A DNA stretch of 64,000 bases from Hoeflea ulvae (GTDB lineage Bacteria > Pseudomonadota > Alphaproteobacteria > Rhizobiales > Rhizobiaceae): NCBI RefSeq assembly GCF_026619435.1, contig NZ_JAOVZQ010000001.1, positions 937,501-1,001,500 on the forward strand. The letters are read 5' to 3'. The notes under the pieces were generated by a model, which was not told where the DNA came from, did not search any database, and worked only from the letters and a program-made list of their open reading frames with translations. Made by a program: the position numbers and the translations under genes. Numbering within the stretch: position 1 is the stretch's first letter; the number at the start of each line of letters is the position of its first letter. This document shows, piece by piece, positions 16,323-24,462 of this stretch.

Positions 16323-17381
16323 TCACTTTCCGTCCCGCGTCGCTTCGGCGAGGTCGGATTGAGCCATTTCGGCGACCAGATCGGCAAACGAGGTCTGCGG
16401 CGTCCATCCGAGCTTCTGCTTGGCCTTGGAAGCGTCGCCCAGCAGCGTCTCGACTTCGGTCGGGCGGAAGTAGCGTGGATCGACCTTGACGATCACCTTG
16501 CCGGATGGATCGCGGCCGACTTCGTCGACGCCTTCGCCTTCGAAATGGATCACCATGCCAAGCGCGTCCGCGGCCGCGAGCACGAAGTCGCGCACCGAAT
16601 ATTGCACGCCGGTGGCGATGACGAAATCATCCGGGGCGTCCTGCTGCAGCATCAGCCACTGCATCTCGACATAGTCGCGCGCATGGCCCCAGTCGCGCAG
16701 TGCATTGAGATTGCCAAGCCGGAGGTCTTCCTGCATGCCAAGCTTGATGCGGGCCAGCGCGCGGGTGATCTTGCGGGTGACGAAGGTCTCGCCGCGCAGC
16801 GGGCTTTCGTGATTGAACAGGATTCCGTTGCAGGCATAGAGCCCGTAGGCCTCGCGGTAGTTGATGGTGATCCAGTAGGCGTAAAGCTTGGCCACGGCAT
16901 AGGGCGAACGCGGATAGAACGGAGTGCGCTCCGTCTGCGGGGTTTCCTGGACCAGGCCGTAAAGCTCCGAGGTCGAGGCCTGGTAGAACTTGCTCTTGTC
17001 TTTCAGGCCGAGGATGCGGATGGCTTCGAGCAGGCGAAGCGTGCCGAGCGCATCGGAATTGGCGGTGTATTCCGGCTCTTCGAACGACACCGCGACATGG
17101 CTCTGGGCCGCAAGATTGTAAACCTCGTCCGGCTTGGTCTGCTGCAGGACATGGGTGAGCGACGAGGAATCGGTCATGTCGCCATGGTGCAGCACGAACT
17201 GGCCCGAGCGGCCATATTCACCCTCGAAGAGATGATCGATGCGCGCGGTGTTGAACAGCGAGGTCCGCCGCTTGATGCCGTGCACCTCGTAGCCCTTTTT
17301 GAGCAGGAACTCGGACAGATAGGCGCCGTCCTGTCCGGTGACGCCGGTGATCAGGGCGGTCTTGCGCGAAGTCTCGGTCAT
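16323..17381 (-). CDS. gmd: GDP-mannose 4,6-dehydratase
   Basis: A 352-residue extended SDR, normal length for Gmd. It shows [15 protein letters not shown] (NADP site), [15 protein letters not shown] (NADP phosphate/tetramer segment typical of Gmd) and [15 protein letters not shown] with the Tyr-x3-Lys pair. It makes GDP-4-keto-6-deoxy-D-mannose, the shared precursor of GDP-fucose, GDP-colitose and GDP-perosamine. It is the first gene of a minus-strand operon gmd, fcl-like, ColD-like, with 31 bases to the next gene. No manA/manC gene for GDP-mannose supply is in the window. Confidence 0.96.
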   Translation of the reverse strand: MTETSRKTALITGVTGQDGAYLSEFLLKKGYEVHGIKRRTSLFNTARIDHLFEGEYGRSGQFVLHHGDMTDSSSLTHVLQQTKPDEVYNLAAQSHVAVSFEEPEYTANSDALGTLRLLEAIRILGLKDKSKFYQASTSELYGLVQETPQTERTPFYPRSPYAVAKLYAYWITINYREAYGLYACNGILFNHESPLRGETFVTRKITRALARIKLGMQEDLRLGNLNALRDWGHARDYVEMQWLMLQQDAPDDFVIATGVQYSVRDFVLAAADALGMVIHFEGEGVDEVGRDPSGKVIVKVDPRYFRPTEVETLLGDASKAKQKLGWTPQTSFADLVAEMAQSDLAEATRDGK

Positions 17382-17754
17382 GGCTGGGCTATATCCCTTC
17401 GGGCAACGGTCTTGATGGTGTCGGGTCGCCGCCGGTCATGGTCAGCATGGTGCGTGGCTTTTTCCGTGTTCTTGGCGACAAATTCAAGTCGAGTCTGATT
17501 CTCGGCCCCAGATAGTGTGGCAAACATGGGTTTGATCCGGTCCGGCGGCCGGCCGGCCGGTATTGCAATGCCGGCATCAATGACGGGCGAACAGGGTCGA
17601 TCCGGATCTTGCGAAGACAGGCCTTGCGGCGATCAAACAGGCGCAACTGCGCTCCGGCGAGGATGGGCAGCGAAAATCTGATCGGCGGGGTGCATCCAGG
17701 GGATGCGATTTCGTTCAAGATGGATTAGCTTGCCAGTCAAGCGGGGAGGCGCGG
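17382..17754. other. 373-bp divergent intergenic region, no gene seen
   Basis: This lies between the starts of gmd (minus) and the aldo-keto reductase (plus), so it should hold promoters for both. A 109-codon minus-strand frame inside it lacks recognisable motifs and looks like chance. A GC-rich run of CCGG repeats sits near 17543-17562. No clear operator or -35/-10 pair was found. Confidence 0.5.
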
Positions 17755-18801
17755 ATGCAATTGAAGACACGACATTGGGACCGGATCGGCAATGGTGGGC
17801 TGACGTTTACCGAACTGGGCTTTGGCACGGCACCTCTGGGCAATCTGTACCGGGCGATCACTGATGATGATGCCCATGCGGTTCTGAGCAGGGCATGGGA
17901 TCTGGGCGTGCGCTATTTCGACACCGCGCCGCTCTATGGGCTGGGGCTCTCGGAGACCCGACTCAACCGGTTCCTGCGCGGCAAGCCGCGCGGCGACTAT
18001 GTGCTGTCGACCAAGATCGGGCGGCTGATGCGGCGCTGCGAGCCGGGCGAGGAGCGCACCGGCGAGGGCAAGTTCTTCGATGTGCCGGCGCGCTGCGAAG
18101 TCTACGATTACAGCTATGACGGCGTGATGCGGTCGCTCGAATTCTCGTTCGAACGGCTCGGCGTCGACAGCATCGATATTCTTTACGCCCACGACCTTGA
18201 TGTGTTCACCCATGGCAGCGAGGCAGCGCGCGACGCCCGGCTGGCGGAGCTGATGGCGGGCGGCTACAAGGCGCTTTTGTCGTTGCGCGAGCAGGGCGTG
18301 ATCAAGGCCTTTGGCGCCGGCCTGAATGAATGGCAGGCCTGCCAATGGCTGACCGAACGCGGCGATTTCGACCTGTTCCTGCTGGCCGGGCGCTACACGC
18401 TCCTGGAGCAGGAGGCGCTCGACAGTTTCCTGCCGCTGGCCGAGCAACGCGGCATCGGCATAGTCATCGGCGGCCCCTACAATTCGGGCATTCTGGCCAC
18501 CGGGCCGAAGCCGGGCGCATTCTACAATTACGACATCGCGTCGCAGCCCATCCTTGACCGGGTGACGAAGATCGAGGCCGTCTGCCAAAGCCACGGCGTG
18601 CGAATGGTGGATGCTGCCTTCCAGTTCCCGCTCAGGCATTCTGCCATCGTCTCGGTCATTCCCGGCGGCCAGGGCGTTGCCGAGATGGAAGCCAATTGTG
18701 TTGCCGCAAGGGCCGAGATTCCGCCGGCGCTGTGGGCGGAGCTGAAGGCGCAAGGCCTGATGCGCGAAGACGCACCTGTTGGAGACCTGTCCGCATCATG
18801 A
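17755..18801 (+). CDS. Aldo/keto reductase, L-fucose/D-threo-aldose dehydrogenase-like
   Basis: A 348-residue AKR-fold protein: ELGFGTAPLGNLYR, then the catalytic Asp/Tyr segment YFDTAPLYGLGLSE, a Lys in STKIGR, and DILYAHDLD in place of the usual HDPD-type motif. These features match bacterial L-fucose / D-threo-aldose 1-dehydrogenases and pyridoxal 4-dehydrogenase relatives, which oxidise aldoses at C1 with NAD(P). It overlaps the start of the UxaA-family gene by 4 bases (ATGA), so the pair is an operon, consistent with sugar to lactone/aldonate to dehydrated acid. Lactonase, kinase and aldolase genes are not in view, so the substrate remains open; fucose or a related 6-deoxy sugar is a reasonable guess given the neighbours. 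Confidence 0.82.
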   Translation: MQLKTRHWDRIGNGGLTFTELGFGTAPLGNLYRAITDDDAHAVLSRAWDLGVRYFDTAPLYGLGLSETRLNRFLRGKPRGDYVLSTKIGRLMRRCEPGEERTGEGKFFDVPARCEVYDYSYDGVMRSLEFSFERLGVDSIDILYAHDLDVFTHGSEAARDARLAELMAGGYKALLSLREQGVIKAFGAGLNEWQACQWLTERGDFDLFLLAGRYTLLEQEALDSFLPLAEQRGIGIVIGGPYNSGILATGPKPGAFYNYDIASQPILDRVTKIEAVCQSHGVRMVDAAFQFPLRHSAIVSVIPGGQGVAEMEANCVAARAEIPPALWAELKAQGLMREDAPVGDLSAS

Positions 18802-20324
18802 CAACCGATTTCAACCAGACCATTCGCCTCAATCCGCAAGACAATGTCATCATCGCCCTGAAAGACCTGGCGCCGGGTGCTGCCGTGCCGGGCCTCGATG
18901 TGCCGCTCTTGGACGGCGTGGCGCGCGGCCACAAGATCGCCTCGCGCCCGATTGCCGAGGGCGAGAAAGTCATCCGCTACGGCCAGACCATCGGTGTGGC
19001 CACCTGCGCCATTGCGCCCGGCGCGCATGTGCATGTCCACAATCTCGGCATGGGCGGCCATGCCGAGGCGCAGGAATTTTCCACCGAAGTCCGGCCGCTT
19101 CCCGCGCCTTCCGAGAAGCGCCATTTCATGGGCTATCACCGCGCCGATGGCGGCGTCGGCACCCGCAATTATCTCGGCATTCTCACCTCGGTGAATTGTT
19201 CGGGATCGGTGGCCCGCTTCATTGCCGAGGCATCCGAGAAGCAGGGCTGGCTCGACGCGTTCGAAAATGTCGACGGCATCGTGCCGATCGTGCATGGCAC
19301 CGGCTGCGGCATGTCGGGCAAGGACGAGGGCTACGACACCCTGTTCCGCACCCTGCAGGGCTATGCCCGCAATCCCAATTTCGGCGGCATCCTGTTGCTC
19401 GGGCTCGGCTGCGAGGTCATGCAGGTGCCGGATCTGGTCGGCCGCGGCCGCATGCGCGCCGATGGCAATATCCGCTACATGACCATCCAGCAGTCCGGCG
19501 GCACCCGCAAGACCATCGAACGCGGAATCGAGCAGCTCAAGGAAATGGCGCAAGTCGCCAACAGCATCACCCGTGCGCCGGCCGGGCTCGAGCATCTGAT
19601 GATCGGCATGCAGTGCGGCGGCTCGGATGGCTATTCCGGCATCACTGCCAACCCGGCGCTCGGCGCGGCGTCCGATATGCTGGTCGCCCATGGCGGCACC
19701 ACCATCCTGTCGGAGACCTCGGAAATCTACGGCGCCGAGCATCTGCTGACCCGCCGTGCAGTGACACCCGAGGTTGGCGCCAAGATCGTCGAGCGGATCC
19801 ACTGGTGGGAGGACTATGCCGCGCGCAATGGCGGCGAGATGGACAACAATCCCTCGCCCGGCAACAAGAAGGGCGGGCTGACCACCATTTTGGAAAAATC
19901 GCTGGGCGCCGTGGCCAAGGGCGGCACCGCGCCGCTGACCCAGGTCTACAAATTTGCCGAGCCGATCCCCGAGCGCGGCTTCGTGTTCATGGATTCTCCG
20001 GGCTATGATCCCTGTTCGGTGACCGGGCAGATTGCCTCGGGCGCCAATCTGATCGCGTTTACCACCGGCCGCGGCTCGGTCTCTGGCTACAAGCCGACGC
20101 CCTGCATCAAGCTGGCGACAAATTCTGAAATGTATGGCCGCATGTCCGAAGACATGGACGTCAATTGCGGCGACATCATCACTGACGGCGTCAGCCTCGA
20201 GGCCAAGGGCCGCGAGATTTTCGAGCTGTTCCTGCGCGTCGCCTCCGGCGAGGAAACCAAGAGCGAGCAACTCGGCTTCGGCGGCGCCGAATTCGTCCCC
20301 TGGCAAATGGGCGCGGTGATGTAG
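18798..20324 (+). CDS. UxaA-family (altronate dehydratase-type) sugar acid dehydratase
   Basis: A 508-residue protein with an N-terminal SAF-like domain (VIIALKDLAPGAAVPG) and the long UxaA/GarD domain: GVGTRNYLGILTSVNCSG, IVHGTGCGMSGKDEGYD, and FMDSPGYDPCSVTGQIASG near the C-terminus. The start at 18798 overlaps the upstream stop as ATGA; the longer upstream frame lies inside the AKR gene. UxaA enzymes are iron-dependent and convert D-altronate to 2-keto-3-deoxy-gluconate; related members act on galactarate, sulfolactate and other sugar acids. Coupling with the aldose dehydrogenase suggests it dehydrates the aldonate that enzyme forms. The name 'altronate dehydratase' should be read as the family, not the proven substrate. 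Confidence 0.86.
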   Translation: MTTDFNQTIRLNPQDNVIIALKDLAPGAAVPGLDVPLLDGVARGHKIASRPIAEGEKVIRYGQTIGVATCAIAPGAHVHVHNLGMGGHAEAQEFSTEVRPLPAPSEKRHFMGYHRADGGVGTRNYLGILTSVNCSGSVARFIAEASEKQGWLDAFENVDGIVPIVHGTGCGMSGKDEGYDTLFRTLQGYARNPNFGGILLLGLGCEVMQVPDLVGRGRMRADGNIRYMTIQQSGGTRKTIERGIEQLKEMAQVANSITRAPAGLEHLMIGMQCGGSDGYSGITANPALGAASDMLVAHGGTTILSETSEIYGAEHLLTRRAVTPEVGAKIVERIHWWEDYAARNGGEMDNNPSPGNKKGGLTTILEKSLGAVAKGGTAPLTQVYKFAEPIPERGFVFMDSPGYDPCSVTGQIASGANLIAFTTGRGSVSGYKPTPCIKLATNSEMYGRMSEDMDVNCGDIITDGVSLEAKGREIFELFLRVASGEETKSEQLGFGGAEFVPWQMGAVM

Positions 20325-20351
20325 TGCGGTTCATTCGGCTGGACTTGTGAA

Positions 20352-20374
20352 AACGGCGCCCGAAAGGCGCCGTT
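20352..20374. terminator. Bidirectional hairpin between convergent genes
   Basis: A perfect 9-bp stem (AACGGCGCC / GGCGCCGTT) with a 5-base loop (CGAAA) sits between the UxaA-family stop (20324) and the stop of the minus-strand GMC gene (20398). Its place suits termination from both sides. Confidence 0.65.
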
Positions 20375-20397
20375 GACCGAACTCAAAATTGGGTGCG

Positions 20398-21969
20398 TCA
20401 GAGGTTTCCGGCGCTCATTTCACTGGCGATATGATCGGCTTGCCGGATTGCCAGTGCAACGATGGTCAGCGTCGGGTTTTCCGACGCACCGGTGGTAAAC
20501 TGCGATCCGTCGGACACGAACAAATTGGCGATGTCATGGGTCTGACCCCATTTGTTGACAACGCCGTCACGCGGGTTCTCCGACATCCGGTTTGTCCCCA
20601 GATTGTGGGTCGACGGGTAGGGCGGGGTTGGAAAGGCCCGCGTTGCACCGACTGCGTCATAGATTGCCATGCCCTGCTTGTAGGCGTGTGCGCGCATCGC
20701 CCGGTCATTGGGATGATCATCGAAATGAACATTTGGCGCAGACAGACCGTGCTGGTCCTTCAGCTCATGGTTGAGCGTTATCCGGTTGGTTTCCTGCGGC
20801 ATGTCTTCGCCGACAATCCACATGCCGGCCATGTTCTCGTAGGAATCGAGCGCCGTCGTGAACTCCCGTCCCCATCCGCCCGGATCGAGGAAAGCGGCCA
20901 TGAACGGCAGGCCAAGGCTCAGGGTTTCGAGTTCATAGCCACCGACAAAGCCGCGTGACGGATCATGCCGTGCTTCGTCCTGGATGATCCCGGCCATGGT
21001 CGTGCCGCGCCACATCTTTACCGGCTTGTCGAACACCGCATAGACCGACCCGGTCATGTGGCGCATGTAGTTGCGGCCGACCTGTCCGGAGGAATTGGCA
21101 AGCCCGTCGGGATACATGGCGGAGGCGGAGTTGAGCAGCAGCCGCGGGCTTTCGATCGAATTGCCGGCAACGCAGACGATCCGCGCCTTTTGCAGATGCT
21201 GATTGCCGTCCTGGTCGGCATAGAGCACGCCGCTCACCTTGCCGCTGTCGTCATGCTCGATCTTCAGTACATGCGCGCGCTCGCGGACTTCCAGATTGCC
21301 TGTGGCTTCGCCGCGCGGGATGTCGGTATAGGCCGCCGACCATTTGGCGCCCCATTTGCAGCCCTGGAAGCAGAACCCGGTTTGCTGGCAGGCCATGCGG
21401 TCATCATAATCGGCAGAGTTGATCGCCATGCGGCCGGTGTGGACTTCCTTGTAGCCCAAGGCCTTGGCTCCGGCTTCGAACACCATGAAGTTGTTGTTGC
21501 CGGGCAGGCCAGTACGGTCACCGGTGCGGGTCACGCCGAGCTTGGTCTCGGCCTTTTCATACCAGGGTTCCATTTCCGCGAGATCAATCGGCCAGTCGAG
21601 CAGATTCGCGCCCTGAACATCGCCATAGGTTGTCCTGGCCTTGAACTCATGCGGCTGGAAGCGCAACGACGCACCGGCCCAGTGGGTCGTGGTCCCTCCG
21701 ACCGCCTTGACGATCCAGGCCGGCAATCCGGAAAAATCCTTGGCGACGCGCCAGTCGCCGGAGGTCGAACGGGCGTCCAGCCATGCCAGTTGGCCAAAGC
21801 TTTCCCACTCGTCATTGATATAGTCATCCGGCAGATAGCGTCCGCCGGCTTCCAGAGCCACCACCTTGATGCCCTTCTGGGCCAATTCATTGGCCAGCAC
21901 GCCGCCTCCGGCGCCGGTGCCGACAATCACGACGACCGAGTCGTCATTCAGTTCAAACTTCGCAACCAT
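20398..21969 (-). CDS. GMC-family FAD dehydrogenase, gluconate 2-dehydrogenase large-subunit-like
   Basis: A 523-residue flavoprotein. The N-terminus has the dinucleotide fold VIVGTGAGGGVLANELAQKG ending in a Glu (ALEAGG); next come GGTTTHWAG and, near the end, HNLGTNRMSENP with the GMC His, then VSDGSQFTTGASENPTLT. ATG 21969 is chosen because GGGAGG lies 8 bases upstream; a start at 21993 would overlap the upstream gene. The neighbour encodes the small Tat-exported subunit, as in membrane sugar dehydrogenases of the gluconate 2-dehydrogenase type, where the large subunit is co-exported. The cytochrome c subunit of classic three-part complexes is not adjacent. The substrate (gluconate or another sugar or polyol) is not resolved. 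Confidence 0.88.
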   Translation of the reverse strand: MVAKFELNDDSVVVIVGTGAGGGVLANELAQKGIKVVALEAGGRYLPDDYINDEWESFGQLAWLDARSTSGDWRVAKDFSGLPAWIVKAVGGTTTHWAGASLRFQPHEFKARTTYGDVQGANLLDWPIDLAEMEPWYEKAETKLGVTRTGDRTGLPGNNNFMVFEAGAKALGYKEVHTGRMAINSADYDDRMACQQTGFCFQGCKWGAKWSAAYTDIPRGEATGNLEVRERAHVLKIEHDDSGKVSGVLYADQDGNQHLQKARIVCVAGNSIESPRLLLNSASAMYPDGLANSSGQVGRNYMRHMTGSVYAVFDKPVKMWRGTTMAGIIQDEARHDPSRGFVGGYELETLSLGLPFMAAFLDPGGWGREFTTALDSYENMAGMWIVGEDMPQETNRITLNHELKDQHGLSAPNVHFDDHPNDRAMRAHAYKQGMAIYDAVGATRAFPTPPYPSTHNLGTNRMSENPRDGVVNKWGQTHDIANLFVSDGSQFTTGASENPTLTIVALAIRQADHIASEMSAGNL

Positions 21970-21983
21970 GTCCGACGCCTCCC

Positions 21984-22508
21984 TCAAAGCCAATTGATGT
22001 CGTTGAAGCCACGGTCGATGTAACCACCCTGGCTGTAGCTCTCGCCTTCGTACCCGAACAGCGGCCAGACCTCTTTCTGGTTGTAAAGACCTGTGACCAG
22101 ACCGCCGCGGATGCGCTGGAAGAAGGCGCTGTCTTCCATGTTGCGAAGGATGTCGACACGGTCGCGTTCCCAGCCGGTGTCGAGATAGGAGGCGTGCCCC
22201 TTGCCGCGCGCCGCGGCATCGAGGGCTGCGATGCCGGCTTCGATGTCGGGTGCAACCTCGGCTGTGTCGTAGCCCTTGACCGCGATGGCATAGAATTCAT
22301 CGGCGACATGGTCATGCGGATAGATATCGCGTGCCATCTGGATCAGCGTCGCCATCGATGATGGCTTGAGCGCCGTGGTTTCCATCGCCCAGGCGGCGTC
22401 AGGTCCGGCGATGAATCCCGGACCGATGAGGAATGCGGTGCCTGCCGCGATTGAACGTGAAAGCAATTGGCGGCGGCTCATGCCTTGCTGTCTGGCTTGG
22501 GTTGTCAT
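21984..22508 (-). CDS. Gluconate 2-dehydrogenase subunit 3 family, Tat-exported small subunit
   Basis: A 174-residue protein with a clear twin-arginine signal, MSRRQLLSRSIAAGTAFLIG, ending near DAAWA, followed by a helical domain with MARDIYPHDHVADEFY. This is the pattern of the gamma subunit of membrane-bound gluconate/fructose/sorbitol dehydrogenases, which carries the folded large subunit through the Tat pore. It precedes the large-subunit gene by 14 bases and is the first gene of the pair. Confidence 0.85.
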   Translation of the reverse strand: MTTQARQQGMSRRQLLSRSIAAGTAFLIGPGFIAGPDAAWAMETTALKPSSMATLIQMARDIYPHDHVADEFYAIAVKGYDTAEVAPDIEAGIAALDAAARGKGHASYLDTGWERDRVDILRNMEDSAFFQRIRGGLVTGLYNQKEVWPLFGYEGESYSQGGYIDRGFNDINWL

Positions 22509-22580
22509 GGTAATCCTCCCTTGATGTGTCTGTCTTACCGCGCTTGCCGAAACCTCCTCCCGGCAAGCTTGTTTCCCTGG

Positions 22581-22976
22581 CTAGATGTAACGTCCGGCGC
22601 GCTGTAGAACCTCGATCTGGTATCCATCCGGATCTGCGATAAAGAAGAAGCGGGCAATCACCTCACCACCGGGGGCGAAGTCGACAAGTTTGCGTGGGGT
22701 CAGGCCGAGCTTGGTCAGGCGCGCATGTTCGCTGTCGACATCAGCAACCGAGAATGCCAGATGCCCGTAGCCGTCGCCCAGGTCATAGGGCTCGCTCCGG
22801 TCCTTGTTGACAGTCAGCTCAAGCTCGAATCCGGTCTCGGCATTGCTGAGATAGACGAGGGTAAAGCTGTCGAAGTCGAGCCGGTCGGCGACGTCCAGGC
22901 CGAAAGCGGTCTTGTAGAAATCGACAGAGCGTGCTTCGTCCAGCACGCGGATCATGGTGTGAATGGCCTTGGCCAT
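22581..22976 (-). CDS. gloA: Glyoxalase I / VOC-family lyase
   Basis: A 131-residue vicinal-oxygen-chelate protein with the two beta-alpha-beta repeats of lactoylglutathione lyase. Metal ligands can be placed at His6 (AIHTMIRV), the Glu of FELELT, His of YGHLAFSV and Glu of YQIEVLQR. It converts the methylglyoxal-glutathione hemithioacetal to S-lactoylglutathione. The first strand is slightly unusual (VLDEARSVDFYKTAFGL), so another VOC substrate is possible. It lies between the dehydrogenase pair and an RHH protein on the same strand, with 72 bases to the dehydrogenase subunit gene. Confidence 0.85.
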   Translation of the reverse strand: MAKAIHTMIRVLDEARSVDFYKTAFGLDVADRLDFDSFTLVYLSNAETGFELELTVNKDRSEPYDLGDGYGHLAFSVADVDSEHARLTKLGLTPRKLVDFAPGGEVIARFFFIADPDGYQIEVLQRAGRYI

Positions 22977-23064
22977 GGTCGCTCCCGTATGGTTTCAAAC
23001 TTGCACACAAGTCTGGAACCGGTCGAGGCGCTGCGGGTAGTAGTTGTATACTACGGGTGTTTTT

Positions 23065-23358
23065 TCATTCGGCAGCAATCAGATGATCGCTGTCTGCACC
23101 GTTGTTCTCGAGGTAAACCAGACAGCAGCAGCGCAGCAGCGACGCAAAGTTCTTCGGTTCGCCATGCAGCTCCAGCACCTCGGAATGCAGCTTCGACATG
23201 AACACCGGGGTCGTCATGCCCTGGGACTCTGCAAGTTCGTCCATGATGCCCCAGAACGTCCGTTCAAGGCGAATCGATGTGCTTTGGCCATTCAATCGGA
23301 GTCGGCGAGTGACCTGCTCGTAACGTGTCGGGTCCTGGCCTGCGAACATCTTGCACAT
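23065..23358 (-). CDS. Ribbon-helix-helix domain protein
   Basis: A 97-residue protein. The region STSIRLERTFWGIMDELAES followed by MTTPVFMSKLHSEVLE is the RHH fold of the rhizobial family often mislabelled 'aryl-sulfate sulfotransferase'. ATG 23358 is preferred because AAGGAGGAG lies 6-7 bases upstream; the longer frame to 23412 has no ribosome site. It ends with a Cys cluster (RCCCLVYLENN). RHH proteins usually bind DNA as dimers. Whether it controls the neighbouring glyoxalase is unknown. Confidence 0.75.
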   Translation of the reverse strand: MCKMFAGQDPTRYEQVTRRLRLNGQSTSIRLERTFWGIMDELAESQGMTTPVFMSKLHSEVLELHGEPKNFASLLRCCCLVYLENNGADSDHLIAAE

Positions 23359-23518
23359 GGTTTGCTCCTCCTTCGTGGTTCGATCACTCAAACATGTCTC
23401 CCCGGTCGTCAATTGTGCAGCACTGGAAGCATATTTGCCAAGTGCTGTTGGCCGAAAGTGATAAGCCGGGACTGCGAAATCTGCGGATTGACTCTCGCCG
23501 CGACTCTGGCGTTAAATG

Positions 23519-23533
23519 GAACATAACAGGAAC
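23519..23533 (+). promoter_or_regulatory. LexA (SOS) box, GAAC-N7-GAAC
   Basis: The sequence GAAC-ATAACAG-GAAC is a perfect match to the alphaproteobacterial LexA direct repeat GAACN7GAAC. It ends 14 bases before the ATG of imuA, where a repressor would block transcription or initiation. It predicts DNA-damage induction of the whole imuA-imuB-dnaE2 operon. Confidence 0.88.
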
Positions 23534-23547
23534 AATATGGATTGATC

Positions 23548-24462
23548 ATGAGTCTCTCGAGGCTGCAGACCGCGACGGATATTCTCAAGGCGCGCACCCG
23601 GGCTTATGAGGCCGAGGCGCATCGGGGCATGGGGCTGGGGGACGCTGCGGTGTCGCCGCCCTTGGCGCTTGGCGCCAGCGTTGTCGACCTCTGTCTTGAC
23701 GGCGGACTTGCCTGCGGCGGCTTGCATGAGGTGCGGGTCGGGCTGGCGCGTGACATTGCCGCCGGATCGGGATTTGCGCTCGGACTGGCCGCGCGCGCCA
23801 TCCATGCTGGCAGGGAGGGGGCGGGCCGCGGCAGGCAGGGCATTGTCTGGGTCACAGATCCCGCCACACGTGTCGATGGCGGCGGGCTTTTCCCCGCCGG
23901 ACTTGCCCAGTACGGGCTGGATCCGTCCCGTGTGACATGTGTCGAACCGGGTGATCTGCAGGGCGCCATGTGGGCGGCGGATGAGGCGGCGGGCTGCGCC
24001 GGGCTGGCGGCGCTGGTGTTCCAGATCAAGGGCAATCCGGCGCGATTCGACATCACCGCAACACGGCGTCTGATGCTGCGGGCGCGGCAGAGCGGTGTGC
24101 TCGCCCTGGTCTTGCGGCAGAGCGGCGAGGAGGAGGCCAGCGCTGCGGTGACGCGCTGGTGTGTGAACACTGAAATGTCCGGGGCGGACGAGACCTTTGA
24201 ACGCGGCGTCGGGGCAATGCGGCTGTCCCTGACGCTTGAACGCAACCGCGCCGGACGGACCGGCCAATGGCTTTTAGCCTGGAACCCCAAAGCAAGAAGT
24301 TTCGACCATGCCGCTCCCCACACAACAGACCAGCGCATTTCCGGCGCCACCCCGCCAGCGCATTCTCTCGATCGCATTCCCGCATCTGCCGACCGACGCG
24401 ATTCTGCGGGCAAGATGGGGCAGGTCCTGGATCACAGACAGGATTTTGGACGCGCATCCTGA
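23548..24462 (+). CDS. imuA: ImuA, SOS mutagenesis accessory protein
   Basis: A 304-residue RecA/SulA-like protein: CGGLHEVRVG, IVWVTDPATRVDGGGLFPAG, CVEPGDLQGAMWAADEAAGC, ALVFQIKGNPARFDITATRR and GQWLLAWNPKA match ImuA proteins that work with ImuB and DnaE2 in translesion synthesis. ATG 23548 is taken as start; a TTG two codons earlier is possible. The frame continues about 45 residues beyond the usual end (after LLAWNPKARSF) and so overlaps imuB by 155 bases, which is unusual; the tail has no conserved motif. Confidence 0.88.
   Translation: MSLSRLQTATDILKARTRAYEAEAHRGMGLGDAAVSPPLALGASVVDLCLDGGLACGGLHEVRVGLARDIAAGSGFALGLAARAIHAGREGAGRGRQGIVWVTDPATRVDGGGLFPAGLAQYGLDPSRVTCVEPGDLQGAMWAADEAAGCAGLAALVFQIKGNPARFDITATRRLMLRARQSGVLALVLRQSGEEEASAAVTRWCVNTEMSGADETFERGVGAMRLSLTLERNRAGRTGQWLLAWNPKARSFDHAAPHTTDQRISGATPPAHSLDRIPASADRRDSAGKMGQVLDHRQDFGRAS

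Noticed and set aside
16179..17498. 439-codon plus-strand frame opposite gmd
   Set aside because: Shadow of gmd on the other strand; no motif, while the minus-strand product is clearly Gmd.
17389..17718. 109-codon minus-strand frame between gmd and the aldo-keto reductase
   Set aside because: No motif or ribosome site, and Arg/Pro-rich composition typical of chance frames in GC-rich DNA.
23037..23054. GTAGTA/TACTAC hairpin followed by a T-run near the end of the RHH gene
   Set aside because: The T-run is on the strand that has no gene upstream, so it would not terminate the minus-strand transcript; the stem is only 6 bp.
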